From assembly GCA_023443705.1 (NCBI GenBank), contig JAEZTD010000050.1, positions 1 through 34,583 on the forward strand: a DNA stretch of 34,583 nucleotides, written 5' to 3'. Shown piece by piece: positions 6,964-15,908 of the stretch (its first letter is position 1; the number at the start of each line of letters is the position of its first letter). The notes beneath the pieces are model-generated. The model searched no databases. It worked only from the letters and a program-made list of their open reading frames with translations, and was not told the origin of the DNA. A program made the position numbers and the translations under genes. This DNA comes from Bacillota bacterium. GTDB lineage: Bacteria > Bacillota > Clostridia > Christensenellales > Aristaeellaceae.

Positions 6964-7953
6964 ATGCAATACGCACTGCTTCTATGGCCGTATCTGAACA
7001 GCCGTTACGAGCTTGCTATCCGGCCGATGCTCGCGCGTGAGTTGTCCCGGCTTCTTGAATACGCCGGGCTGGAGGCATGCGTGACGGGGCGGAATCTCGG
7101 CGGGCTGGAATTTCTATCCTTTGATTCGGCGCCGCTCACGGAGCGCGCGCTCTATGTGCTGAGAACCCACTCCCACCTCAGACTTTTGTTTGAAGTCCAC
7201 CCGGACGGCGCGATGCTGCCGCTGGCGTCCGCAAGGGAGCCCGCATTGGGTGGGGATCTTTCATCCATCCTGAAGTACAAGGGAAAGACCAGCGAGCTTT
7301 TTACCCGAAGCCTTATCAACCTTGCCGCGCTTGAAAGCGACTTTTTTGACGGCGCGGACGGAGGCGTCACGCTCCTTGACCCCATGTGCGGTCGCGGCAC
7401 CACGCTGTTCGAGGCGCTCAACCGGGGGTGGCATGCCGTGGGCAGCGATGTGGATGCCTCGGACGTCGAGCAGGGCTACGCCTTTCTCAAGCGATATCTG
7501 GAGCAGGGACGCTTCAAGCACGAAACGAAGGACTTTTCCTTAACCATCGGAAAGAAAGCCGTGAAGCGACGGCAGATCACCGTGAAGCGGTCGGAAGGGC
7601 CGCTCCGCGCCTCGTTCATCGCGGGGGATCTTGCGGACGCCGCATCGGCCCATAAGCCCGGATCGTTCCATCTCGTGGTTTCGGACATCCCCTACGGCGT
7701 GCAGCACGCGCCGGGCGGGAAGATGACGCTGGAAGGGCTCTTGGAAAGGGCGCTGCCCGCGATGCGCCGCGCGCTGAAGCCCGGCGGCGCGATGGCGCTG
7801 TCCTTCAACGCCTATACGCTCAGGCGCGACCACCTGGTGCGCCTCGTCTCGGACGCGGGCTTTCGGCCCCTTGACGGCGAGGGAGACCGAAATCTGTCCC
7901 ACTGGGTGGAGCAAGCGGTTCTCAGGGATTTCGTACTGGCTCGCCGCGCATAA
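6964..7953 (+). CDS. Trm11-like SAM-dependent RNA methyltransferase
   Basis: 329 residues from ATG 6964; a TTG 18 bases upstream is the alternative, and neither has a strong ribosome binding site (GAGA only). The C-terminal two thirds is a Rossmann-fold methyltransferase with SAM motif I LLDPMCGRGTTLFEA (D139 onward) and catalytic motif IV SDIPYG (D241-I-P-Y244), the D-x-P-Y pattern of base-N-methyltransferases of the Trm11/RlmL/Trm14 type. The N-terminal about 110 residues, beginning MQYALLLWPYLNSRYELAI, do not show a clear THUMP domain. The lysine-rich insert GKKAVKRRQITVKR could contact RNA. A tRNA or rRNA guanosine-N2 target is the likeliest reading but is inferred from family alone. Confidence 0.8.
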   Translation: MQYALLLWPYLNSRYELAIRPMLARELSRLLEYAGLEACVTGRNLGGLEFLSFDSAPLTERALYVLRTHSHLRLLFEVHPDGAMLPLASAREPALGGDLSSILKYKGKTSELFTRSLINLAALESDFFDGADGGVTLLDPMCGRGTTLFEALNRGWHAVGSDVDASDVEQGYAFLKRYLEQGRFKHETKDFSLTIGKKAVKRRQITVKRSEGPLRASFIAGDLADAASAHKPGSFHLVVSDIPYGVQHAPGGKMTLEGLLERALPAMRRALKPGGAMALSFNAYTLRRDHLVRLVSDAGFRPLDGEGDRNLSHWVEQAVLRDFVLARRA

Positions 7954-8067
7954 TAGACCAAAGGTTGCATATACTTACACTGCATATATCGCGCCCGCCT
8001 GTCCACACGGCGCTTTCTTGTTTTTATTCTGTCCATCGATTCGAATCCGGGAGAGGAGCAACCCACC

Positions 8068-10398
<2,331 letters not shown>

Positions 10399-10428
10399 GT
10401 CGAAAAACGTAAAATCTCCAAAAATACC

Positions 10429-10457
10429 TTGCGCGGCGGACGGGGTTATGCTACAAT
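10429..10457 (+). promoter_or_regulatory. Promoter for rpmE
   Basis: TTGCGC (10429-10434), a 17-base spacer and TACAAT (10452-10457). It lies 31 bases after the rho stop, so rpmE has its own transcription start near 10464. The pfkB promoter at 20476-20504 uses the same TTGCGC -35. Confidence 0.75.
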
Positions 10458-10516
10458 ATTCTTTGCAATGTGCAGATTTGTCCCGCCAGCCGGGCTTGCA
10501 TCGCGAGGTGAGAACC

Positions 10517-10714
10517 ATGAAGGAAAAGATCCATCCCAACTACGCAAAGACAGTTGTTCGTTGCGTGTGTGGCGAAACCTTTGAAACCGGTTCGGTGAAA
10601 AAGGAATTGCGCGTCGATATTTGTTCGAAGTGCCATCCCTTCTTTACCGGCAAGCAGAAGCTGATTGACAGCGGCGGACGCGTGGACCGTTTCAAGAAGC
10701 GTTACGGCATCTAG
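10517..10714 (+). CDS. rpmE: 50S ribosomal protein L31, zinc-binding form
   Basis: 65 residues from ATG 10517, with GAGGTGA at 10505-10511. L31 bridges the two ribosomal subunits at the central protuberance. This is the C+ (zinc-binding) type, with C16-x-C18 (VRCVCGETF) and C36-x-x-C39 (DICSKCHPFF); the ending LIDSGGRVDRFKKRYGI is typical. Upstream in-frame ATGs (10448 onward) lie before or at the predicted transcription start and are rejected. Its own promoter and terminator suggest a monocistronic transcript. Zinc-binding L31 is often exchanged for a C- paralogue under zinc limitation; no such paralogue lies in the window. Confidence 0.97.
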   Translation: MKEKIHPNYAKTVVRCVCGETFETGSVKKELRVDICSKCHPFFTGKQKLIDSGGRVDRFKKRYGI

Positions 10715-10724
10715 GACCGAAAAT

Positions 10725-10754
10725 ACAGATCAGGCGCGCCTGGTCTGTTTTTTC
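10725..10754 (+). terminator. Intrinsic terminator after rpmE
   Basis: ACAGATCAGG pairs with CCTGGTCTGT (one T-G wobble) around a CGCG loop at 10725-10748, followed by a run of T to 10753. The other strand also ends in a short T-rich run (TATTTTC), so it could act in both directions. Confidence 0.9.
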
Positions 10755-10760
10755 TATTGA

Positions 10761-10904
10761 GCAGATGATATCCGCTGTGCGGCTTTCATCTGCGTGAGGG
10801 ACGGGGCGGTTTCCTGAAATCCTTCGAGATTTCCGGGCGGAAACCGGATCGGGAAAGATCTCCCCGTCGGCCGGACAGGCTCGGCCTTTGGGGGGAAAGC
10901 CAAA
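10761..10904 (+). ncRNA. Candidate structured RNA with a three-way junction
   Basis: Perfect inverted repeats nest as follows. GCAGATGA (10761-10768) pairs TCATCTGC (10786-10793), enclosing CCGC/GCGG. GACGGGG (10800-10806) pairs CCCCGTC (10862-10868). Inside that helix, with no base between them, lie CGGTTTCC (10807-10814)/GGAAACCG (10839-10846), which encloses GAAATC/GATTTC, and GATC (10847-10850)/GATC (10857-10860). Then TTTGG (10887-10891) pairs CCAAA (10900-10904). Helices abutting exactly around one closing stem is the geometry of a folded RNA junction. The strand is not determined because all pairs are Watson-Crick; no known RNA class was recognised. It might be a leader of the DUF1385 gene, an rpmE 3' RNA, or a separate transcript. 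Confidence 0.45.
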
Positions 10905-11076
10905 TCCGCCGTGCATGCCACCGGGTTTGATTGTATCCAAAGAGCCGCGGCCCTCTCGGCGCTCTCCCAGGGTCAACGCAAGGCTGCTTCCGCCGATGGT
11001 TGTGGTCATTCGGGCCTCGAGGCTTCCATTTGTTGGGAGCACAGCTCTACTTCACGCCATTGTCATATTTTCGTGC

Positions 11077-11105
11077 TTTCGCCGGGAGGCGCGAGGTTAT
11101 ATAAT
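11077..11105 (+). promoter_or_regulatory. Promoter for the DUF1385-prmC-prfA operon
   Basis: Consensus TATAAT at 11100-11105 with only a weak -35 (TTTCGC, 11077-11082, 17-base spacing). Transcription would start near 11112, about 28 bases before the ATG at 11140. No other promoter was seen before 15829, so this may drive six overlapping genes. Confidence 0.6.
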
Positions 11106-11139
11106 AGAGACATGGGAATTTACCCGGCGGGAGGTAGCA

Positions 11140-12213
11140 ATGTCAAAATTTTCCAAGGGCTTTCGCGATTGGTTTTTTAACAAGCAGCCCGAGGGCTGCA
11201 TATCGGTGGGCGGTCAGGCGGTCATGGAGGGCGTGATGATGCAGGGCCCCGGCCGCGTGGCCATCGCCGTCCGCAAGGGCGACGGGCGCATCGTCTACAA
11301 GGTGAAGAAGATTACGCCGCTCTCCGAAAAACACCCGTGGCTTGCCTGGCCGATCATCCGCGGCATTGTCAGTTTCGTCAATTCGCTGGTAGGTGGCATG
11401 AAGATCCTGACCGAGTCCGCCGACATGGCGGGGCTCGACGCCGAGGAACCCTCCAAGTTCGAAAAGAAGGTCGCCCAGATCCTGCGCGTCAAACCCGACG
11501 ATGTGATGATGGGTTTCGCGGTGGTGCTGGCGATTCTGCTTTCCGTGGGCCTATTCTTCGCGTTGCCGACCTTCCTAGAAGCGCTGATCAAGCGCGTTAT
11601 CCCCAACAAGACGCTGGTGAACCTCATCGGCGGCGTGGTGCGCATGGGGATGTTCCTCCTGTACGTGTTCCTTTGCTCGAAACTCAAGGAGATCCGCCGA
11701 GTGTTCCAATACCACGGCGCGGAGCACAAATCCATCTTCTGCTATGAGAGCGGCAAGGACCTGACGGTCGAAAATGCCCGCGGCTTCACCACGCTGCACC
11801 CGCGCTGCGGCACCAGCTTTCTCGTGATTGTGATGGCGATTTCAATCCTGGTCTTCCTCGTCCTCGGCAGCGATACGTCAAACCCGCTGCAGCGGCTCGG
11901 CAGCCGGCTGATGCTTCTGCCGCTGGTGGCGGGCATCTCCTACGAGATCCTGAAGGGCCTCGCCCGCGCTGAGAACAACTGGCTCGTCCGCGCGCTGAAA
12001 TGGCCGGGGCTGATGGTGCAGAAGATCACCACCGCGGAGCCGGACGACAGGATGCTGGAGGTGGCACTGGTGTCGCTCAAGGCGTCGCTTGGCTACGAAA
12101 ATCCGCTGGGCGACCTTAACGGAGAAATCTTCACGCCCCAGGAAAAGGGCGCGACCGCCGCAGCCATTGAAGAAAAGGGCGGCCAAGCCGCCGCCACCGA
12201 TGCGCGTTCGTGA
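11140..12213 (+). CDS. DUF1385 family membrane protein (YqhQ-like)
   Basis: 357 residues from ATG 11140, with GGGAGG at 11129-11134; upstream in-frame starts precede the predicted promoter. The family function is unknown. The N-terminal cytoplasmic part contains ISVGGQAVMEGVMMQGP, the best conserved DUF1385 motif. Membrane segments appear at about residues 125-147 (GFAVVLAILLSVGLFFALP), 163-183 (LVNLIGGVVRMGMFLLYVF), 228-248 (FLVIVMAISILVFLVLGS) and 256-275. Between them lies the invariant QYHGAEHKSIFCYE with FTTLHPRCGTSF, whose His/Glu/Cys residues look like a metal or active site. The Ala/Gly-rich tail overlaps the prmC start by 14 bases. Linkage to prmC-prfA is conserved in Clostridia, suggesting a translation-related or growth-linked role; that is inference. 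Confidence 0.92.
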   Translation: MSKFSKGFRDWFFNKQPEGCISVGGQAVMEGVMMQGPGRVAIAVRKGDGRIVYKVKKITPLSEKHPWLAWPIIRGIVSFVNSLVGGMKILTESADMAGLDAEEPSKFEKKVAQILRVKPDDVMMGFAVVLAILLSVGLFFALPTFLEALIKRVIPNKTLVNLIGGVVRMGMFLLYVFLCSKLKEIRRVFQYHGAEHKSIFCYESGKDLTVENARGFTTLHPRCGTSFLVIVMAISILVFLVLGSDTSNPLQRLGSRLMLLPLVAGISYEILKGLARAENNWLVRALKWPGLMVQKITTAEPDDRMLEVALVSLKASLGYENPLGDLNGEIFTPQEKGATAAAIEEKGGQAAATDARS

Positions 12214-13021
12214 GATTTTGAAGGATGCCGTCCGGCGCCTTGCCGCCTCCGGCAGTCCCGACCCCGAGGCCGACGCGGCCTGGCTGATGTCGGATGCGCT
12301 CCGCGTTTCGCGCGGGGCGCTTCCCTTGCGCATGGATGAGGAATTCACAGGCGAGGTACTTCTTTGGTTTCAGGCGGCGCTCAAACGTCGCGCGGAGGGC
12401 GAGCCGCTGCAGTATGTGGAGGGTTTCGCCTGGTTCTACGGCCGGGAGTTTCTGGTGGATCGGCGGGTACTAATCCCGAGGCCCGACACCGAGACGCTTC
12501 TGGAGGCCGCGCTTACGCGTCTTTCGGGCGGCATGCGCGCGCTGGACCTATGCACCGGCAGTGGGATTCTCGCGGTCTCGATGAAGCTCGAAAAACCGGA
12601 CGCCACCGTCGCCGGAACGGACATCAGCCCAGATGCGCTCAATGTGGCCCGCGAAAACGCGCGGCGGCTGGGCGCGGCGGTGGACTACCATTTGGGCGAC
12701 CTGTTCAAAGCGGTTCCTGGCACATTTGACCTCATCGTCTCCAACCCGCCATACCTGACGGAGGGGGACATGGCCTCGCTCCAGCGGGAGGTTCGGCGCG
12801 AGCCAGCGCTCGCCCTCTACGGCGGTGCGGATGGCCTCGACTTCTACCGCAGCATTGCGGCAGAGCTTCCGGAAAGGCTGAACCCCGGCGGCGCGGCGCT
12901 TTTCGAGGTGGGCATTTCTCAGGCGAGCGCGGTATCGGAAATTTTCGCCCCCATCGGGGCGGTTCAAATCATCAAGGACCTTTGCGGCGCGGAGCGCGTC
13001 GTGACTGTCGAAAGGGTGTAA
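12200..13021 (+). CDS. prmC: Peptide chain release factor N5-glutamine methyltransferase PrmC
   Basis: 273 residues from ATG 12200, overlapping the DUF1385 stop by 14 bases; longer in-frame starts add non-homologous sequence. PrmC (HemK) methylates the GGQ glutamine of release factors 1 and 2. The N-terminal helical bundle (VREILKDAVRRLAASGSPDPEADAAWL) binds the release factor. The catalytic domain has VLIPRPDTETLLE, SAM motif LDLCTGSGILAV, and the glutamine-binding NPPY at residues 182-185, matching the position in well-studied PrmC. The ending includes FEVGISQA. Its substrate RF1 is encoded by the next gene, four bases on, so enzyme and substrate are co-expressed. Confidence 0.96.
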   Translation: MRVREILKDAVRRLAASGSPDPEADAAWLMSDALRVSRGALPLRMDEEFTGEVLLWFQAALKRRAEGEPLQYVEGFAWFYGREFLVDRRVLIPRPDTETLLEAALTRLSGGMRALDLCTGSGILAVSMKLEKPDATVAGTDISPDALNVARENARRLGAAVDYHLGDLFKAVPGTFDLIVSNPPYLTEGDMASLQREVRREPALALYGGADGLDFYRSIAAELPERLNPGGAALFEVGISQASAVSEIFAPIGAVQIIKDLCGAERVVTVERV

Positions 13022-13024
13022 CGC

Positions 13025-14107
13025 TTGGACAACGAGAGAGAGCGCATCTTAAGAAGGCTCGAGGCGGTGGAAGGCCGCTTTGAGGAGCTGTCCATCCGCA
13101 TCACGCTGCCGGAGGTCATCTCCGACGCGCCGCTGTTCCAGAAGCTGATGCGCGAGCACAACGAGCTTACGGAACTCGCGGCCTTCGCCTCGGATTTCCG
13201 GAAAAAAACCCGGCAAGCCGAGGACACCCGGGCGATGCTCGCCGACCCGGATCTTCGCGCAATGGCCGAAGAGGAACTCGAGTCGCTGGAACCGGAGGTC
13301 GAAAAGATGGCCCAGGAGGCGCGCATCCGCCTCCTGCCGAAGGACCCGGACGACTACCGGAACGCCATTTTGGAAGTCCGCGCCGGTGCGGGCGGCGACG
13401 AAGCCGGGCTCTTCGGCGCGGCGCTTTTGCGCATGTACACCCACTACGCCGAATCCCACGGCTGGAAGGTGGAGATGACCGAGGGAGGCCTCAACGAGCT
13501 TGGCGGTCTCAAGGAAGCGGTCATCATGATTCAGGGCAAGAACGTGTTCAGCCGCCTGAAGTACGAAAGCGGCGTGCACCGGGTGCAGCGCGTGCCGGTG
13601 ACCGAGTCCGGCGGGCGCATCCACACCTCCACAGCCACCGTGGCGGTGCTGCCGGAGGCGGAGGAGGTGGAGGTGTCCATCAACCCCGCCGACCTTCGCA
13701 TCGACACCTACCGCGCCTCGGGCGCGGGCGGGCAGCACGTCAACCGAACAGACTCAGCCGTGCGCCTCACCCACCTCCCGACGGGGCTTGTGGTCACGTC
13801 GCAGGATCAGAGATCCCAGGTGCAGAACCGCGAGCGCGCCATGCAGGTGCTGCGCGCCCGGCTCTACGAAATGCAGCGCGAACATGCCCAGAGCGAATAC
13901 TCTGGCGCGCGCAAACAGCAGATCGGCACCGGCGACCGCTCCGAGCGCATCCGCACCTACAACTTTCCGCAGGGCCGCGTGACCGACCACCGCATCGGCT
14001 TTACGATTTACCGCATCGACGACGTGATGAACGGGGATCTGGACGAGATCATCGACGCGCTGACCCTGGCCGAGCAAACCGAACTAATGAAGGAGCAGGA
14101 CGCATGA
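13025..14107 (+). CDS. prfA: Peptide chain release factor 1
   Basis: 360 residues from TTG 13025, with AAAGGGTG upstream inside the end of prmC. RF1 reads UAA and UAG and triggers peptide release. The N-terminal helical domain is followed by the codon-reading domain with PVTESGGRIHTSTATVAVLPE (the P-x-T recognition region of RF1, distinct from the SPF of RF2), then GAGGQHVNRTDSAVR. In this the catalytic G235-G236-Q237 carries the glutamine methylated by PrmC. The C-terminal region with NFPQGRVTDHRIG is normal. There is no in-frame stop or frameshift, unlike prfB. It overlaps tsaC by four bases (ATGA). Confidence 0.97.
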   Translation: MDNERERILRRLEAVEGRFEELSIRITLPEVISDAPLFQKLMREHNELTELAAFASDFRKKTRQAEDTRAMLADPDLRAMAEEELESLEPEVEKMAQEARIRLLPKDPDDYRNAILEVRAGAGGDEAGLFGAALLRMYTHYAESHGWKVEMTEGGLNELGGLKEAVIMIQGKNVFSRLKYESGVHRVQRVPVTESGGRIHTSTATVAVLPEAEEVEVSINPADLRIDTYRASGAGGQHVNRTDSAVRLTHLPTGLVVTSQDQRSQVQNRERAMQVLRARLYEMQREHAQSEYSGARKQQIGTGDRSERIRTYNFPQGRVTDHRIGFTIYRIDDVMNGDLDEIIDALTLAEQTELMKEQDA

Positions 14108-15132
14108 CCACCCTCGTCGCACGCTGCGACCCCGCCGCCATCGAGCGGGCTGCGGAACTGATCCGCGCGGGGGAGCTTGTGGCGTTCCCAACCGAGACAG
14201 TCTACGGCCTTGGCGCGAACGGCCTTGACGGCGCGGCGGTCAAGCGCATCTTTGAGGCCAAGGGCCGGCCCGGCGACAATCCGCTCATTCTGCACATCGC
14301 CCGTTTGGAGGATGCGCTGCCGCTCATCGAAGGGCCGCTCCCGGCGGCGGCAAAGGTGCTGGCGGAGGCCTTCTGGCCTGGCCCCATGACACTGGTGATG
14401 CCGAGAAGCGCCGTTGTGCCGGACGAGGTGACGGCAGGGCTGGATACCGTGGCCATCCGAATTCCGTCCCACCTGGCGGCGCGGGCGCTGATCGAAAAAG
14501 CGGGTCTCCCCATCGCCGCGCCCAGCGCCAACCGCTCCGGCCGCCCCAGCCCCACGCTGGCGGCCCATGTGCTGGAGGACATGAACGGCAAAGTTGCGAT
14601 GATCCTGGACGGGGGCCCTTCGGATGTGGGGCTGGAGTCCACCGTCGTTGACGTGACGGGCGCGGTGCCCCGGATTCTCCGCCCCGGCGGCGTGACGCCG
14701 GAGATGATCGAAGCAGCCCTCGGCGCGGTGCAGGTGGACGAAAGCGCGCTGCGCCCGCTTCGGGAAGGGGAGAAGGCGCGCTCGCCGGGCATGAAGTACA
14801 GGCACTACGCGCCGAACGGACAGCTGACCATCGTCCGGGGCGAGCGAAGCGCCGTCGCCCGGAAAATCGCGGCGCTGTACGACGAGGCATCCGCCCGCGG
14901 CGAACACTGCGCCATCCTCGCGTCCTCGGCGCGGCTGTACGGAAACCGGAATGTTCGTCCGATCGGGGAGAGCGCGGCCGAGGCAGCTGCGAGCCTGTTC
15001 GCAGCGCTTCGAGAGATGGATGAAGCGGGCTGCACGCGGCTCTTCGCAGAGGCGGTGGACCTTGACGGGCTGGGCCTCGCGGTCATGAATCGCATGGGCC
15101 GGGCGGCGGGCTTTGACATCGTGGAGGTGTGA
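14104..15132 (+). CDS. ywlC: L-threonylcarbamoyladenylate synthase, Sua5/YwlC type
   Basis: 342 residues; the ATG overlaps the prfA stop by four bases. The enzyme makes threonylcarbamoyl-AMP from threonine, bicarbonate and ATP, the first step of tRNA t6A37 synthesis. The N-terminal YrdC domain (about 1-205) shows ELVAFPTETVYGLGANG, IFEAKGRPGDNPLILHI, FWPGPMTLVM and the nucleotide-site APSANRSGRPSPT. The linker SPGMKYRHYAP (about 230) is diagnostic of the two-domain Sua5/YwlC form, and a C-terminal Sua5 domain follows. Length agrees with YwlC (about 346). MtaB, which further modifies t6A, is also encoded in this window. Confidence 0.95.
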   Translation: MTTLVARCDPAAIERAAELIRAGELVAFPTETVYGLGANGLDGAAVKRIFEAKGRPGDNPLILHIARLEDALPLIEGPLPAAAKVLAEAFWPGPMTLVMPRSAVVPDEVTAGLDTVAIRIPSHLAARALIEKAGLPIAAPSANRSGRPSPTLAAHVLEDMNGKVAMILDGGPSDVGLESTVVDVTGAVPRILRPGGVTPEMIEAALGAVQVDESALRPLREGEKARSPGMKYRHYAPNGQLTIVRGERSAVARKIAALYDEASARGEHCAILASSARLYGNRNVRPIGESAAEAAASLFAALREMDEAGCTRLFAEAVDLDGLGLAVMNRMGRAAGFDIVEV

Positions 15133-15590
15133 TGGAAAACATGCGCGTACTGTTCGTCTGTGCCGGGAACACCTGCCGAAGCCCCATGGCCGAGGCGCTT
15201 TTAAAGCGCGCGCTGAAGGCGCGGGGTCGGGATGACATTGCCGTCGAATCGGCAGGGCTCTCCGCCACGCCCGGCGCGCCCGCCAGCTGGAACGCCTGCC
15301 TTGCGATGAAGGAACTGGGCATCGCCCTAAACCTGCACCGCGCGCGGCCGATGTACGAGGCGGAACTCTCCGGCGCACTGATCCTGACCATGACCCGCGC
15401 CCAGGCGGAATACGTGAAGCGCGTGTTTCCGGGCGGCCGCGTGGAGACGCTCAGGGATTACGCGGGGCTGCCTGGCGACATTGACGACCCTTACGGCGGG
15501 CCGCCCGAAGCGTACATGAAGACGGCGCTTTTCATCGCGGAGGCGGTGGAAGCCGCCGCCGACAAACTGATTTCGGAGGAATATGCATGA
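15132..15590 (+). CDS. ywlE: Low-molecular-weight phosphatase, probable protein-arginine phosphatase YwlE
   Basis: 152 residues from ATG 15132, which shares its A with the TGA of the preceding gene; GGAGG lies at 15123-15127. A GTG three bases upstream is the alternative. Low-molecular-weight phosphatases use a Cys nucleophile in C-x5-R. Here it is C10-A-G-N-T-C-R16-S, with the general acid Asp in DDPYG (D119). The residue before the second Cys is Thr14, as in Bacillus YwlE (CTGNTCRS), where that Thr favours phosphoarginine; tyrosine phosphatases usually have Ile or Leu there. Position beside ywlC also matches Bacillus. No arginine kinase gene mcsB lies in the window, so the substrate assignment is inference. 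Confidence 0.88.
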   Translation: MENMRVLFVCAGNTCRSPMAEALLKRALKARGRDDIAVESAGLSATPGAPASWNACLAMKELGIALNLHRARPMYEAELSGALILTMTRAQAEYVKRVFPGGRVETLRDYAGLPGDIDDPYGGPPEAYMKTALFIAEAVEAAADKLISEEYA

Positions 15591-15829
15591 CCTACAGGAC
15601 AAAGGGAACCTGCTCGAGGGAGATCCAGTTCGACGTGGAAGACGGCGTACTTAAAGATGTGAGATTTATCGGCGGCTGCGACGGAAATCTTCAAGGCATT
15701 TCAAACCTCGCCAAAGGCATGAAGGTGGAGGACGTGATCGAGCGGCTGAAGGGCATCGACTGCGGCGGCAAGGGCACCTCCTGCCCGGATCAGCTTTCAA
15801 AGGCGCTGGCCGCGGCGAAAGGGCAATAA
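15587..15829 (+). CDS. Small TSCPD-domain protein
   Basis: 80 residues; the ATG overlaps the ywlE stop by four bases, and GGAGG precedes it. The sequence holds four cysteines (C9, C31, C59, C66) in the pattern GTCSREIQF, FIGGCDGNLQGI, IDCGGKGTSCPDQL. This is the TSCPD domain, also found at the C-terminus of B12-dependent ribonucleotide reductases, where the cysteines probably bind a metal. As a stand-alone protein it is a conserved clostridial family of unknown function. A zinc- or iron-binding role is inferred from the cysteines. It is the last gene of the run starting at 11140 and is followed by a strong terminator. Confidence 0.9.
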   Translation: MTYRTKGTCSREIQFDVEDGVLKDVRFIGGCDGNLQGISNLAKGMKVEDVIERLKGIDCGGKGTSCPDQLSKALAAAKGQ

Positions 15830-15864
15830 CGATTGCCAGGGAACACCTTGTGGTTTTCATCATG

Positions 15865-15908
15865 AAAAAAGCCGGGGCGCATCCGCATTGCAGTGCCCCG
15901 GCTTTTTT
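15865..15908. terminator. Bidirectional intrinsic terminator between TSCPD gene and addA
   Basis: AAAAAAGCCGGGGC (15865-15878) and GCCCCGGCTTTTTT (15895-15908) are perfect complements, giving a GC-rich stem with T-runs on both strands. It serves the convergent operons; the addA stop codon (15907-15909) overlaps its end. Confidence 0.95.

Larger units (their letters stand above)
10715..11139. other. Intergenic region rpmE to DUF1385 gene, rich in nested inverted repeats
   Basis: 425 bases with no convincing gene. It contains the rpmE terminator, a dense set of perfect inverted repeats at 10761-10904 (listed separately), weaker hairpins including the palindrome GCCTCGAGGC near 11017-11026, and the DUF1385 promoter. 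A 116-codon minus-strand frame crosses it but runs through the terminator into rpmE and was not accepted. Confidence 0.6.

Noticed and set aside
8038..8047. GATTCGAATC palindrome before rho as an operator
   Set aside because: A ten-base palindrome alone, with no convincing promoter placed around it, is too little to call.
10692..11042. 116-codon minus-strand frame in the rpmE-DUF1385 gap
   Set aside because: No ribosome binding site, runs through the rpmE terminator into rpmE itself, and coincides with the nested inverted repeats, which explain the region better.
10761..11100. tmRNA, RNase P RNA or a known riboswitch in the structured gap
   Set aside because: None of the hallmark sequences (tmRNA ends, RNase P GAGGAAAGTCC, TPP, FMN, cobalamin or T-box motifs) was found on either strand.
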